A stretch of DNA of 64,000 nt, taken from contig URRR01000013.1 in assembly GCA_900550365.1 (NCBI GenBank), positions 1 through 64,000 on the forward strand, read 5' to 3'. A program made the translations under genes and the position numbers. Under the pieces are notes generated by a model, which was given only the letters and a program-made list of their open reading frames with translations, was not told the DNA's origin and made no database searches. Positions 18,891-27,843 of the stretch are shown piece by piece. Each line of letters opens with the position of its first letter. The stretch's first letter is position 1. This stretch comes from an uncultured Prevotella sp. Lineage in GTDB: Bacteria; Bacteroidota; Bacteroidia; Bacteroidales; Bacteroidaceae.

Positions 18891-21800
18891 ATGAAAAAGA
18901 AACCGTTTTTTTCATACAACGGCAAGCATCTTGCCGCGCTGTGCCTGTTGGGGCTGACGGCTATGTCGTCGCCTGCACTGGCTTCAGACTTGTCGCCTGA
19001 CCCCGTCGGGACGATTCAAGCCGTAAATGCCGTCAACAACACAGTAAAATCAGTGTTAACCTACATCGAGGCTAATAGCAAGTACGTATTTGTTTATGGC
19101 CAGAATGTGAAAAACCGCCTTAACGACAAGGTACAGATCTCGCTGAAAGGCAAGAGTGCCGAGGCTATTCTCGCCGAGCTCTGCAGGAAGACGGGCATGG
19201 ATTATACCATTTCCGGACGGCAGGTGACAATCACTTCAGGGAAAAGTCTTAAGAACTCCCGGCAGAATCCTGACGACGCAGGCAAAAGAAAGGTATCGGG
19301 AACGATAGCAGATGCTAACGGTGAGCCTCTTATCGGTGCCACGGTAAAGGTAAAAGGCACCCAGACAGCCACTGTGACCGATATGGACGGAAACTATACC
19401 ATTGATGCTCCTGAAGGCTCAACACTTGAATTCAGCTACATAGGATTTAACACCCGTGAGGTAAAAGTGGGCAGCAAGGACGTATATAATATCGAAATGG
19501 CTGAGGATGATAACTCTCTTGAAGAACTGGTGGTCATCGGTTACGGTACGGTGAAGAAGAAAGACCTTACCGGATCAGTGGCAGCCGTAAAGGGAGACGA
19601 GCTCGTTAACCGCCGTACAACAATGCTTTCAAGTGCTTTGCAGGGAGCTCTCTCAGGCGTTATGGTACGCCGCAGCAGTTCAGCACCTGGCTCAGGAGCA
19701 GGCAGCATCCACGTGCGTGGTGTCACAACAATCGGAGACTCGTCACCGCTGGTCATCGTCGACGGTGTTGAGGGTGACCTTGACTACGTCAACGCCAACG
19801 ATGTTGAAAATGTTACCGTGCTGAAAGACGCGGCGGCAGCAAGTATCTACGGTTCAAAGGCGGCGGCAGGTGTAATTCTCGTTACCACTAAGCGAGGCAG
19901 TGATACAGGCAAACTCTCGGTGAAGTACAACGCAGAGTTCGGCTGGGAAATACCTACCAAACAGCCAAGCATGGTCGGAGTGACTCGCTATCTCGAGATG
20001 AATAATGAGCTGATGTATAATGACAATCCGTCAGGAGGCTTCTTCCAGACATACACAGCTGACCAGACGAAAAACTGGATGGCATACCACGAGACTAACC
20101 CCAACCAGTATCCCGTTACTGACTGGACCGACCTTATCCTGAAAGGCTCAGCTCCACGTATGACACATACTCTCAACGTCAGTGGCGGTAACAAGTATGT
20201 GCGTTCAGTGGCATCGCTTTCTTATGATGATGTTGACGGTCTGTATGACGGCCGCAGGTTTCAGCGTTACATGTTACGTATGAACAATGATTTTAACATC
20301 AATGATAAGTTCAGTGCCTCGTTGGATCTTTTTGTGCGTCACGCAAAAAGTCAGAACAAGATATATGACCCATTCAGCACTATGCGTCTGATGCCGGCCA
20401 TATACGCGGCAATGTGGGATGACGGCCGCCTGGCCGAGGGTAAGAGCGGCTCCAACCCTTACGGACTGCTTAAGGAAGGCGGTTCTACCGTGAGCCACAG
20501 CACACAGATTGGAGGTAAAGGCTCTCTTACGTTCAAGCCGTTTAAGGGATTTAGCCTGCAGGCAATCGTTTCTCCGTTCATCAATTATCAGAAATCAAAG
20601 CAGTTCAAGATGGCATGTGGTTACACTCTCGCCGATGACCCAGATGTGTTCGGAGGATATTTTGACGGCGGAGGCTCGCAGTATGCCACAAACAAACTGA
20701 CTGAGGGACGCAACGACAACTGGCATGTTACTTCACAAATCCTTGCCAATTACATGCACGACTTCGGCAAACACAGCCTTACGTTAATGGCAGGTTTCGA
20801 GAATTATTACTCAAAGAGCGAGTCTCTCGGAGCAGCTCGTGATCAGTATGTTCTTACCAATTACCCATATCTGAACATAGGTCCTGAGGACTATATGGAA
20901 AACAGCGGTACCGGTACCGAGTACACATCAAACTCTTTCTTCGGACGAGTCTTGTATTCATATGCTGACCGTTACCTTTTCCAGGCTAACGTCCGTCATG
21001 ACGGCTCGTCACGCTTTGCCAAGAATTATCGTTGGGGAACGTTCCCGTCGTTCTCTGCCGGCTGGGTGATTACAGAGGAACCGTTCATGAAGAAGCTGGC
21101 TAATCCGAAATGGCTGACCTACTTCAAATTGCGTGGCAGCTGGGGTAAGCTGGGTAACGAGCGCATAGGCGACAACTATTTCCCGTACATCGCGTTGATG
21201 AGTTTCGGTAGCTCGTTGTTCTATATGGCAGACGGTTCTGTCGTATCGGCCAATACTGCCCGTCCTGCGGTTCTCGCAGTTGAGGACATAACGTGGGAGA
21301 CCACCACGTCTACCGACATCGGTTTTGACGCAAACTTCTTCGACAACCGCCTGCGTCTGACCTTCGACTATTATTGGAAGAAGACCACCGACATGCTCCT
21401 TGCAATACAGATTCCTTACACAATGGGATACAACGAGCCTAATACTAATGCCGGTAAGATGTCAACTCACGGTTACGACATTGACCTGACGTGGCAAGAC
21501 CACATCGGAGACTTCAACTATAGCGTCAGCGTGAACTTCTCAGACTTCCTTTCAAAGATTGACTATCTTAACAACTCAGACATCATAAGCGATGGCAAAA
21601 TCAAACGTGCCGGAACTTACTTCAACGAGTGGTACGGATATATTTGTGACGGAATATATCAGACTCAGGAAGAAGTGAACAACTCAGCCCGCACCAGCTC
21701 AACTGTCACCGTCGGTGACTTGAAGTACCGTGACATAAGCGGACCTGACGGAGTTCCCGATGGAGTGATCTCACCTGAATATGACCGCGTGCCTCTTGGT

Positions 21801-22295
21801 AATTCTCTGCCGCGTTTCCAGTATGGCGGACAAATCAACGCTTCATGGCGCGGTATAGACCTTAGTATGGCATTCCAGGGTGTCGGCAAGCAAAATTCAT
21901 ATCTTGACAGAGCCATGGTTGAGCCGCTGCGCAATAACTACGGTAACATCCCGGCCATACTCGAAGGCAATTACTGGAGTCCGTTCAACACCGATGAACA
22001 GAATGCAAACGTTTTTTATCCGCGTCTGTCTAACGTTTCAAAGAACAACAACTACGCGGTATCTGACCATTGGATATTCAACGGCAGATACTTCCGTATG
22101 AAGAACATAACGCTCGGTTATACTCTGCCGCAGCAATGGACACGCTATATCGGCATAGACCGCACGCGTTTTTATGTCAGCGCGTCAGATTTGTTCTGCA
22201 TCAGCAATTATCCTGACGGCTGGGATCCTGAGATGGGTGTAAGCTCATATCCTATCACAACGTCAGTGGTATTTGGAATTCAAGTAACCTTTTAA
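18891..22295 (+). CDS. SusC/RagA-family TonB-dependent receptor with STN domain
   Basis: The 1,134-residue outer-membrane transporter has, after the signal sequence, an STN domain (about 50-120; YVFVYGQNV, KGKSAEAILAELCRKTGMDY) and a carboxypeptidase-regulatory-like domain (VSGTIADANGEPLIGATVKV). A TonB-box region (ELVVIGYGTVKKKDLTGSV) and a plug (VHVRGVTTIG-like, PLVIVDGVEG, VTVLKDAAAASIYGSKAAAG) follow, then a barrel ending in FGIQVTF. The STN domain marks a receptor that signals to a FecR/ECF sigma pair, here encoded upstream. It should import oligosaccharide with the SusD partner that begins 13 bases downstream. Confidence 0.95.
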   Translation: MKKKPFFSYNGKHLAALCLLGLTAMSSPALASDLSPDPVGTIQAVNAVNNTVKSVLTYIEANSKYVFVYGQNVKNRLNDKVQISLKGKSAEAILAELCRKTGMDYTISGRQVTITSGKSLKNSRQNPDDAGKRKVSGTIADANGEPLIGATVKVKGTQTATVTDMDGNYTIDAPEGSTLEFSYIGFNTREVKVGSKDVYNIEMAEDDNSLEELVVIGYGTVKKKDLTGSVAAVKGDELVNRRTTMLSSALQGALSGVMVRRSSSAPGSGAGSIHVRGVTTIGDSSPLVIVDGVEGDLDYVNANDVENVTVLKDAAAASIYGSKAAAGVILVTTKRGSDTGKLSVKYNAEFGWEIPTKQPSMVGVTRYLEMNNELMYNDNPSGGFFQTYTADQTKNWMAYHETNPNQYPVTDWTDLILKGSAPRMTHTLNVSGGNKYVRSVASLSYDDVDGLYDGRRFQRYMLRMNNDFNINDKFSASLDLFVRHAKSQNKIYDPFSTMRLMPAIYAAMWDDGRLAEGKSGSNPYGLLKEGGSTVSHSTQIGGKGSLTFKPFKGFSLQAIVSPFINYQKSKQFKMACGYTLADDPDVFGGYFDGGGSQYATNKLTEGRNDNWHVTSQILANYMHDFGKHSLTLMAGFENYYSKSESLGAARDQYVLTNYPYLNIGPEDYMENSGTGTEYTSNSFFGRVLYSYADRYLFQANVRHDGSSRFAKNYRWGTFPSFSAGWVITEEPFMKKLANPKWLTYFKLRGSWGKLGNERIGDNYFPYIALMSFGSSLFYMADGSVVSANTARPAVLAVEDITWETTTSTDIGFDANFFDNRLRLTFDYYWKKTTDMLLAIQIPYTMGYNEPNTNAGKMSTHGYDIDLTWQDHIGDFNYSVSVNFSDFLSKIDYLNNSDIISDGKIKRAGTYFNEWYGYICDGIYQTQEEVNNSARTSSTVTVGDLKYRDISGPDGVPDGVISPEYDRVPLGNSLPRFQYGGQINASWRGIDLSMAFQGVGKQNSYLDRAMVEPLRNNYGNIPAILEGNYWSPFNTDEQNANVFYPRLSNVSKNNNYAVSDHWIFNGRYFRMKNITLGYTLPQQWTRYIGIDRTRFYVSASDLFCISNYPDGWDPEMGVSSYPITTSVVFGIQVTF

Positions 22296-22308
22296 ACTGT
22301 AACATACA

Positions 22309-24036
22309 ATGAAAACAAATATATTATTGACAGCACTTGCAGCCGCAGGCCTTTGCCTTACATCATGTGAGAGCATGGATCTTGTGCCGAAGTCACAAGG
22401 AAATACCGAGTCTTGGTATACTAACGAGACAGAGCTTAACCTGGCGGCCAATGAGTTTTACATACTTGGTTACTGGCAGGAACCGCTTAATTCCACCGAG
22501 CAGTGGAGTGATAACACCACTTACCGCCAGCAGAACCGCAACCCGAACAGTAACGGAACAGTGCTTGACGGAACACTCAACGGCCAGCAGTATGAGGTCT
22601 ATGCCCTGTGGCAGCAGAGCTATAAGCTCATAGCCCGTGCTAACACAATGCTTGAGAACATACATAAGGCCGAAGGCAATGTCGACCAAAGCGTGATTGA
22701 CCGCTATGCAGGCGAGGCTTATTTCTGCCGCGCCTGCAAGTATGCCGACCTTACGTTCTTCTACGGAGATGTGCCTTATCTTGACAAGACAGAGACAATT
22801 ACAGAGGCTGAGCAGCAAGGACGCCGCGCAAAAGACGAGGTAAAGCAGCTTACGTATGAGGATTTTGACAAAGCGGCAGAGGCTCTGCCTGTTGACTACG
22901 GCAATTCCGAGGTTCATGCTACAAAGGGTGCAGCCTTAGCGATGAAGGCGCGTTATGCTTTATACATGCACGATTATGACATTGCGGAAGAAGCCGCACG
23001 CAAATGTATAGAACTTGGAATCTATGAACTTTATCCGGATTATGCCACATTGTTCAAACAGCAGACAAAGAACGTGCCCGAGAAAGTATTTGTAATACCG
23101 CGCTCAGCCGCCAATGATGTGATACTTGACTCATGGATAGTAAACAACGGTCTGCCGCGTAACGCCGGTGGATATGGCTCTTACAATCCGTCGTGGGACT
23201 TACTGGCCGCTTATCTCTGCACTGACGGTCTGCCTATAGACGAGTCGCCGCTCTTCGACCCTCACAATCCGTTCAAGAATCGAGATCCGCGTTGTACGAT
23301 GAGCATTGTTGAATTCGGAACCGAGCACTGTGGATTCGATTATGACCCGAGTCCAACTGCGAAGCAAGTGATGAACTACACAACGGGAAAGATGCAGACC
23401 AACAACGACTCTCGTATAAACGCCCAGTATGCTTCGTATAACGGACTGCTATGGAAGAAAGGTATAGACATAAGCTGGACTGAGAACGGAAGAGAAGTTG
23501 AGCAAGACTATATCGTAATAAGATATGCTGATGTATTGCTCATTTACGCTGAGGCTTTGATTGAACAAAATAAGGACCTTGATGTCGCTGCTGACTATAT
23601 CAATCAGGTTCGTGCCCGTGCATACGGTGTTGACAAGAGCGAGACCAGTGCCTATCCGGCAGTGGTAGCTGTAGACCAGACCCAGATGCGCAAGGCCCTG
23701 CGCATAGAGCGACGTATGGAGTTTGCCATGGAGAATCAGCGCCTGCAGGACCTTATGCGCTGGAATCTGGCTGAGAAAGCTCTTAACGGTTATAATTACA
23801 TAATGCTTATGGACCCTGAGCAGGAACTTTCTGACGTGGTAGATACCGGCAACTGGTTCTGGGGTATGACTCCTCAGATAGACGAAGACGGTCTTGCAGA
23901 CTTCTCTGCATTGTTCAATGCAGGTCTCTGTACCACTGGTGCCAAGCGTGTGTTCCCGTCACGCCAGATGTTGTGGCCGATACCGACACACGACATGGAA
24001 CTGTGTCCGAACCTTGAAAATAATCCAGGTTATTAA
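22309..24036 (+). CDS. SusD/RagB-family glycan-binding lipoprotein
   Basis: The 575-residue lipoprotein has a signal ending in LCLTSC, with lipidation on that cysteine. The N-terminal helical part (SWYTNETELNLAANEFYI; YKLIARANTMLENI; GEAYFCRACKYADL) and the C-terminal RIERRMEFAMENQRLQDLMRW plus WPIPTHDMELCPNLENNPGY are hallmarks of SusD/RagB. SusD forms the lid of the SusC transporter on the cell surface. It is translated just after susC and before the SusE-like gene. The ligand cannot be predicted from sequence. Confidence 0.95.
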   Translation: MKTNILLTALAAAGLCLTSCESMDLVPKSQGNTESWYTNETELNLAANEFYILGYWQEPLNSTEQWSDNTTYRQQNRNPNSNGTVLDGTLNGQQYEVYALWQQSYKLIARANTMLENIHKAEGNVDQSVIDRYAGEAYFCRACKYADLTFFYGDVPYLDKTETITEAEQQGRRAKDEVKQLTYEDFDKAAEALPVDYGNSEVHATKGAALAMKARYALYMHDYDIAEEAARKCIELGIYELYPDYATLFKQQTKNVPEKVFVIPRSAANDVILDSWIVNNGLPRNAGGYGSYNPSWDLLAAYLCTDGLPIDESPLFDPHNPFKNRDPRCTMSIVEFGTEHCGFDYDPSPTAKQVMNYTTGKMQTNNDSRINAQYASYNGLLWKKGIDISWTENGREVEQDYIVIRYADVLLIYAEALIEQNKDLDVAADYINQVRARAYGVDKSETSAYPAVVAVDQTQMRKALRIERRMEFAMENQRLQDLMRWNLAEKALNGYNYIMLMDPEQELSDVVDTGNWFWGMTPQIDEDGLADFSALFNAGLCTTGAKRVFPSRQMLWPIPTHDMELCPNLENNPGY

Positions 24037-24055
24037 AATCTAAAAAAACAAGACA

Positions 24056-25678
24056 ATGAAGAACATGATATTAAATAACGGCTTCAAGGCCGTGTCGTTA
24101 GGATTGCTCGCCCTTGTGGCGGCATCCTGCGATGACGACATTGATAACTTTTTCTCGATAAATCAATCGGAGATACAGATTACCGAGTCGGGAGAATATA
24201 TCAAGCTTGACGAGAACGCGCCTGACGAGACTGCTCTTACCATTGACTGGTCAACCGCTCACGACTATGGCAACGACTACATAACGACTTATCAGTATGA
24301 AATGCGCGTGTCAGGAAGCGCCGCTGACCCGATAAGTGAGTATGAGGATGACGGTAACTTTACCCGTTCGTTTACCAATGCGGAGTTGCAAGACCTGCTC
24401 GTTAATCACTTCGGTGTTGCCACAAGTACGGTCGCTAACGTGACATTCACAGTCACAGCCTCGTTTGAAGGACCTACGATTAAGGTGCCCGACATTGCCA
24501 CGCGCACTATAAGCATCAAGACATACGGCCCGAAGCAGTTCCGTGCCGACAAACTTTACATGGCCGGAACGGCTGTAGGCGATGAGCGCATTGAGCTCAC
24601 CAGGTCACAGACCGATACTCTTGTCTACAATTATACGGGCCGCCTTGAGGCCGGAAGCATAAACTTCCCCGTAACAAACTTTGACGAGAACAATGCCATT
24701 GGCCCTGCCGAGCCTGACACTCCGGTAGATGACACAGACGAGATGCCCGCAGTGGTAACCGATGAGAGTGAGGCCAACTTCTGGATTTTGCCGGAGGCTA
24801 ACACTTACCGCATCACTGTCAATCTTCGCACTCATACCGTAAGAATCGTGATTGCCGGGGCTGTTGTTGACGTTGACAACATGTTTATGGCCGGAACTGC
24901 TGTCGGCGACGAGCAGATAGAAATCCAGCAGACGCTTGAGAATGAGAATCTGTATGCTTGGCGTGGAGAGCTCAAGGCCGGTTCACTCTATATTCCTCTG
25001 ACGTTTGAAGGCTCACAGGAAATGGCTATTGTGCCTGCTTCTGCCGATGACACTGACATCCACGACGGCAACCAGCAGACGTTCACACAGGTAGCAGCAT
25101 CTACGGCTGCAGCCGGCCGCTACTGGGAGATTCCTGCCGACGGCACTTACCGAATAGTAATTGACAAGGAAGAGAACACCATTACAATATACTCTGCCGC
25201 TACCGACCTTAAGAACAAGACGGTAACATTCAAGAGAACCGCAGGTGAGGCAAACGACAATTATACATGCGAGATTGAGAAGCTCTGGATATTCGGCAGT
25301 GATCATTATTACAATGGCAGTCAGCCGATGGCGGATCTTGTACTTACGCAAAGTCTTGCTAACCCGAGACTGTTCATATATAAGGGCAGCGATCTGCAGG
25401 CTGACAAGGTTAAGTTCCTTGTTTCGGATAACTGGAACAATGAGTATGCGTTCGGTTCAGGTTCAGTACAGAATGTAAATCTGCCTGTCACGTTAGGAGC
25501 AAAGATTTCGCCTATTTACGGCGGACAGGGCAACAACAGATATGCTCTCTTCGAGATGCCGGCCGGCACGAACTACATCGAGGTTTACATCGGTTCAGAA
25601 CAGTATGACGAGACCGGCAACGCTCTTAGCCAGTGCTGGGGCTTCGAAGACTCATACGTGATTTTCGACCAAAAGTAA
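24056..25678 (+). CDS. SusE/SusF-like surface glycan-binding lipoprotein
   Basis: The 540-residue lipoprotein has the lipobox VAASC followed by acidic residues (DDDID), the surface-export signal of Bacteroidetes lipoproteins. After a SusE-like N-terminal domain (ITESGEYIKLDENAPDETAL), two similar modules begin DKLYMAGTAVGDERIEL and DNMFMAGTAVGDEQIEI, and a third (KLWIFGSDHYYNGSQPM) is more diverged. These resemble the starch-binding-type modules of SusE/SusF. The repeats probably arose by internal duplication. It is a non-catalytic glycan binder by family expectation. Confidence 0.8.
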   Translation: MKNMILNNGFKAVSLGLLALVAASCDDDIDNFFSINQSEIQITESGEYIKLDENAPDETALTIDWSTAHDYGNDYITTYQYEMRVSGSAADPISEYEDDGNFTRSFTNAELQDLLVNHFGVATSTVANVTFTVTASFEGPTIKVPDIATRTISIKTYGPKQFRADKLYMAGTAVGDERIELTRSQTDTLVYNYTGRLEAGSINFPVTNFDENNAIGPAEPDTPVDDTDEMPAVVTDESEANFWILPEANTYRITVNLRTHTVRIVIAGAVVDVDNMFMAGTAVGDEQIEIQQTLENENLYAWRGELKAGSLYIPLTFEGSQEMAIVPASADDTDIHDGNQQTFTQVAASTAAAGRYWEIPADGTYRIVIDKEENTITIYSAATDLKNKTVTFKRTAGEANDNYTCEIEKLWIFGSDHYYNGSQPMADLVLTQSLANPRLFIYKGSDLQADKVKFLVSDNWNNEYAFGSGSVQNVNLPVTLGAKISPIYGGQGNNRYALFEMPAGTNYIEVYIGSEQYDETGNALSQCWGFEDSYVIFDQK

Positions 25679-25701
25679 TAAATCATTAAAACAACATTGA
25701 A

Positions 25702-27450
25702 ATGAAAGATATAAGAAAATACGGCTTAAGGCTTCTTTCGGGCATTATGCTGACATCTGCTCTTGTCGTCGGAACTTCATGTTCCGATGACGATGTGGCT
25801 CCCGTAAGCTCAAACAACTGGGAGATATCGGGCAACGAGATAGTGAACATCAAGCCCGAACGCTACAAGCTGTTGAGGCTTTATGAATACGACGAGAACG
25901 GAGATACAGTGTACGTTAAGTACAACGAAGACAGGCCGCAGGGCGGGGAGCTTGTACTCGACAAGGACGGCAACCCCATACCCCAGACAAAGCTGATTAA
26001 CCCCATGCAGGGCTGGGTTGTCTACGGCGGACTTGGTGACGGTCTTATTGAAAACTTAGAGGAAGAGTATTCTAATTTCGAGACATCTGAGGGCATTGAC
26101 AACGTCTTCCTTTATGGCGGCACGATGTATGTGCGCGGCGCATGGAGCGACTTTGAGCCCGGCGAAGGCAAGTACATCTGGGACGAGAGCATCTGGAACG
26201 AGCAGCACGACACCATTACCGCAAAGCGTTACCGCATGATGCGTGACATCGCGAAGAAGTACGGCATGAAGCTGGCGTTCACTTTCGTGGTTGACAGCCG
26301 TGACAAGCATTACAACTTCACGCCTGAGTATGTGCGTGCGGCGGGCTGCAAGACCTACGACGTTACCACCGGCTCTTGGACCGGATGGTCACCTTATCCT
26401 GACGACCCGGTGTTCCAGGAGAAGTACGAGAAGTTCCTTACGGCCTTTGCCCAGAAGTTCAACGACCCCAAGATTACGCAGTTTGTCAGCGGTTTCGGTC
26501 TCGGCAAATGGGGCGAGACCCACTCTCTTATCTATTCAACAGGCGACGCTACGCCGCGCCAGGCCGTTACCGACTGGATTTCCAGCCTTATGGCTCGCCT
26601 CTTTACCCGTGTGCCGATCGTGATAAACTATCACCGTTGCATTATGTCTACAAGTGAGACGGCTGACGATAACTCAGAGGCGCTCAATGCCAGCGAGCAG
26701 CTTATCGACGAATGCGTGAACAAGGGCTTCAGTCTCCGTCATGACGCGTTCGGCATGAAGCAATATTATAAGGACTGGGAACGCAGCATCGCCACGAAGT
26801 ACCGCTACATACGTCCTATCATAATGGAAGGTGGATGGGTTGAGGCATCTCACGGCAGCTCGATAACCGGTGACGGATATGCCAACTTTGCGGAGGTACG
26901 TCAGGGTGAGTATGCTGAGGGCAAAGGCGCTAATGTCAACATGATGGACTTGCGTTATTCGTCTGATGTAAATTCAGGTGAGACCCACTCATGGTTCAAC
27001 TCGGCTTTCAGCCTTGTGAAAGATTTCATTGCCGAAGGCGGTTACCGCCTCTATCCTGACAAGATATCAGCGCCACGGACGGCATCGGCAAACGGCAATG
27101 TCAGCTTTGTTCACCGTTGGTCAAACCTTGGTTGGGGCTATTGTCCTACCAACATACCGCAGTGGAACCAGAAGTATAAGGTATGTTTCGCCCTGCTTGA
27201 CAAGAATACGGGCGAGCCGCTCTACCGCTTTGTTGACCCCGTACCTGAGATTAGTGACTGGGTAAAAGGCTCACCTAAGACTTACACAACCACGTTCAGT
27301 CTTGACAACGTTGCGCCGGGAGAATATACATGGGGCGTCGGCATTGTCGACACTACTGACAACAACGAGATAGGCATACTGATTTCGGCACGCGACGAGT
27401 ATCAGACTAAAGACGGTTGGGTTAAGATTTGCGATGTTACGGTAAATTAG
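25702..27450 (+). CDS. DUF4832 family lipoprotein (putative surface glycoside hydrolase), second copy
   Basis: The 582-residue lipoprotein has the lipobox VVGTSC followed by SDDD, which predicts display on the cell surface. It shares the full layout of the 17.3 kb protein: NPMQGWVVYGG, SDFEPGEGKYIWDE, VVDSRD, WSPYPDDPVFQEKY, FGLGKWGE (Glu about 272), SLRHDAFGM, IIMEGGW (Glu about 376), GGYRLYP and GWGYCPTNIPQWNQKYKV. It sits directly after SusE, where many PULs encode their surface endo-enzyme or binding protein. The two conserved glutamates are about 100 residues apart, as in retaining clan GH-A enzymes. Function is not known for this family to my knowledge, and catalysis is inferred. Confidence 0.7.
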   Translation: MKDIRKYGLRLLSGIMLTSALVVGTSCSDDDVAPVSSNNWEISGNEIVNIKPERYKLLRLYEYDENGDTVYVKYNEDRPQGGELVLDKDGNPIPQTKLINPMQGWVVYGGLGDGLIENLEEEYSNFETSEGIDNVFLYGGTMYVRGAWSDFEPGEGKYIWDESIWNEQHDTITAKRYRMMRDIAKKYGMKLAFTFVVDSRDKHYNFTPEYVRAAGCKTYDVTTGSWTGWSPYPDDPVFQEKYEKFLTAFAQKFNDPKITQFVSGFGLGKWGETHSLIYSTGDATPRQAVTDWISSLMARLFTRVPIVINYHRCIMSTSETADDNSEALNASEQLIDECVNKGFSLRHDAFGMKQYYKDWERSIATKYRYIRPIIMEGGWVEASHGSSITGDGYANFAEVRQGEYAEGKGANVNMMDLRYSSDVNSGETHSWFNSAFSLVKDFIAEGGYRLYPDKISAPRTASANGNVSFVHRWSNLGWGYCPTNIPQWNQKYKVCFALLDKNTGEPLYRFVDPVPEISDWVKGSPKTYTTTFSLDNVAPGEYTWGVGIVDTTDNNEIGILISARDEYQTKDGWVKICDVTVN

Positions 27451-27478
27451 TTTGGATAAGTGTTTTCATGTAGTTAGA

Positions 27479-27515
27479 GGATGTTACGACGCCGACGTCG
27501 TAACATCCTTATTTT
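27479..27515 (+). terminator. Intrinsic terminator after the SusCDE operon
   Basis: GGATGTTACGACG (27479-27491) and CGTCGTAACATCC (27496-27508) form a perfect 13-pair stem with a four-base loop, followed by TTATTTT. It closes the sigma-regulated operon before a family A block. Confidence 0.85.
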
Positions 27516-27524
27516 CAGAGCTTT

Positions 27525-27609
27525 GCAAAAGGCCGTCTTTTACTTTGTGAAAGACGGCCTTTTGCGTCGCGTTTTGTGGCCTTTTGCATTGTGAAAGGCC
27601 GCCTCTTGG
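27525..27609. repeat. Family A hairpin block A3
   Basis: Units AAAAGGCCGTCTTTT, AAAGACGGCCTTTT and diverged copies (GTGGCCTTTT, AAAGGCCGCCTCTT) alternate in orientation directly after the operon terminator. No clear tail motif is seen here. Confidence 0.7.
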
Positions 27610-27843
27610 AATTCATCCGCAGTTCAGGTGTATAAAGTTAAGACATAAATGTGGCCGTAAACACCCTCCTGGTGGAGGATGTTTTCTTCACTGATAATAA
27701 CGATTTGTCATACATCGGAACTGCGGAATGTCCGCCCTTGCAAACCTACTGTTTGCAGGCGTGATTATTTTCGGCCGTTAAGCCTATACATTTTGTTCCT
27801 TGATGCGTCATTATTAATGAAAACCATATCGAAAAACTTTACA

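Noticed and set aside
27679..27843. N-terminal extension of the FAD oxidoreductase by 55 residues
   Set aside because: The extension precedes a clear signal peptide at ATG 27844 and contains no domain or export signal of its own.
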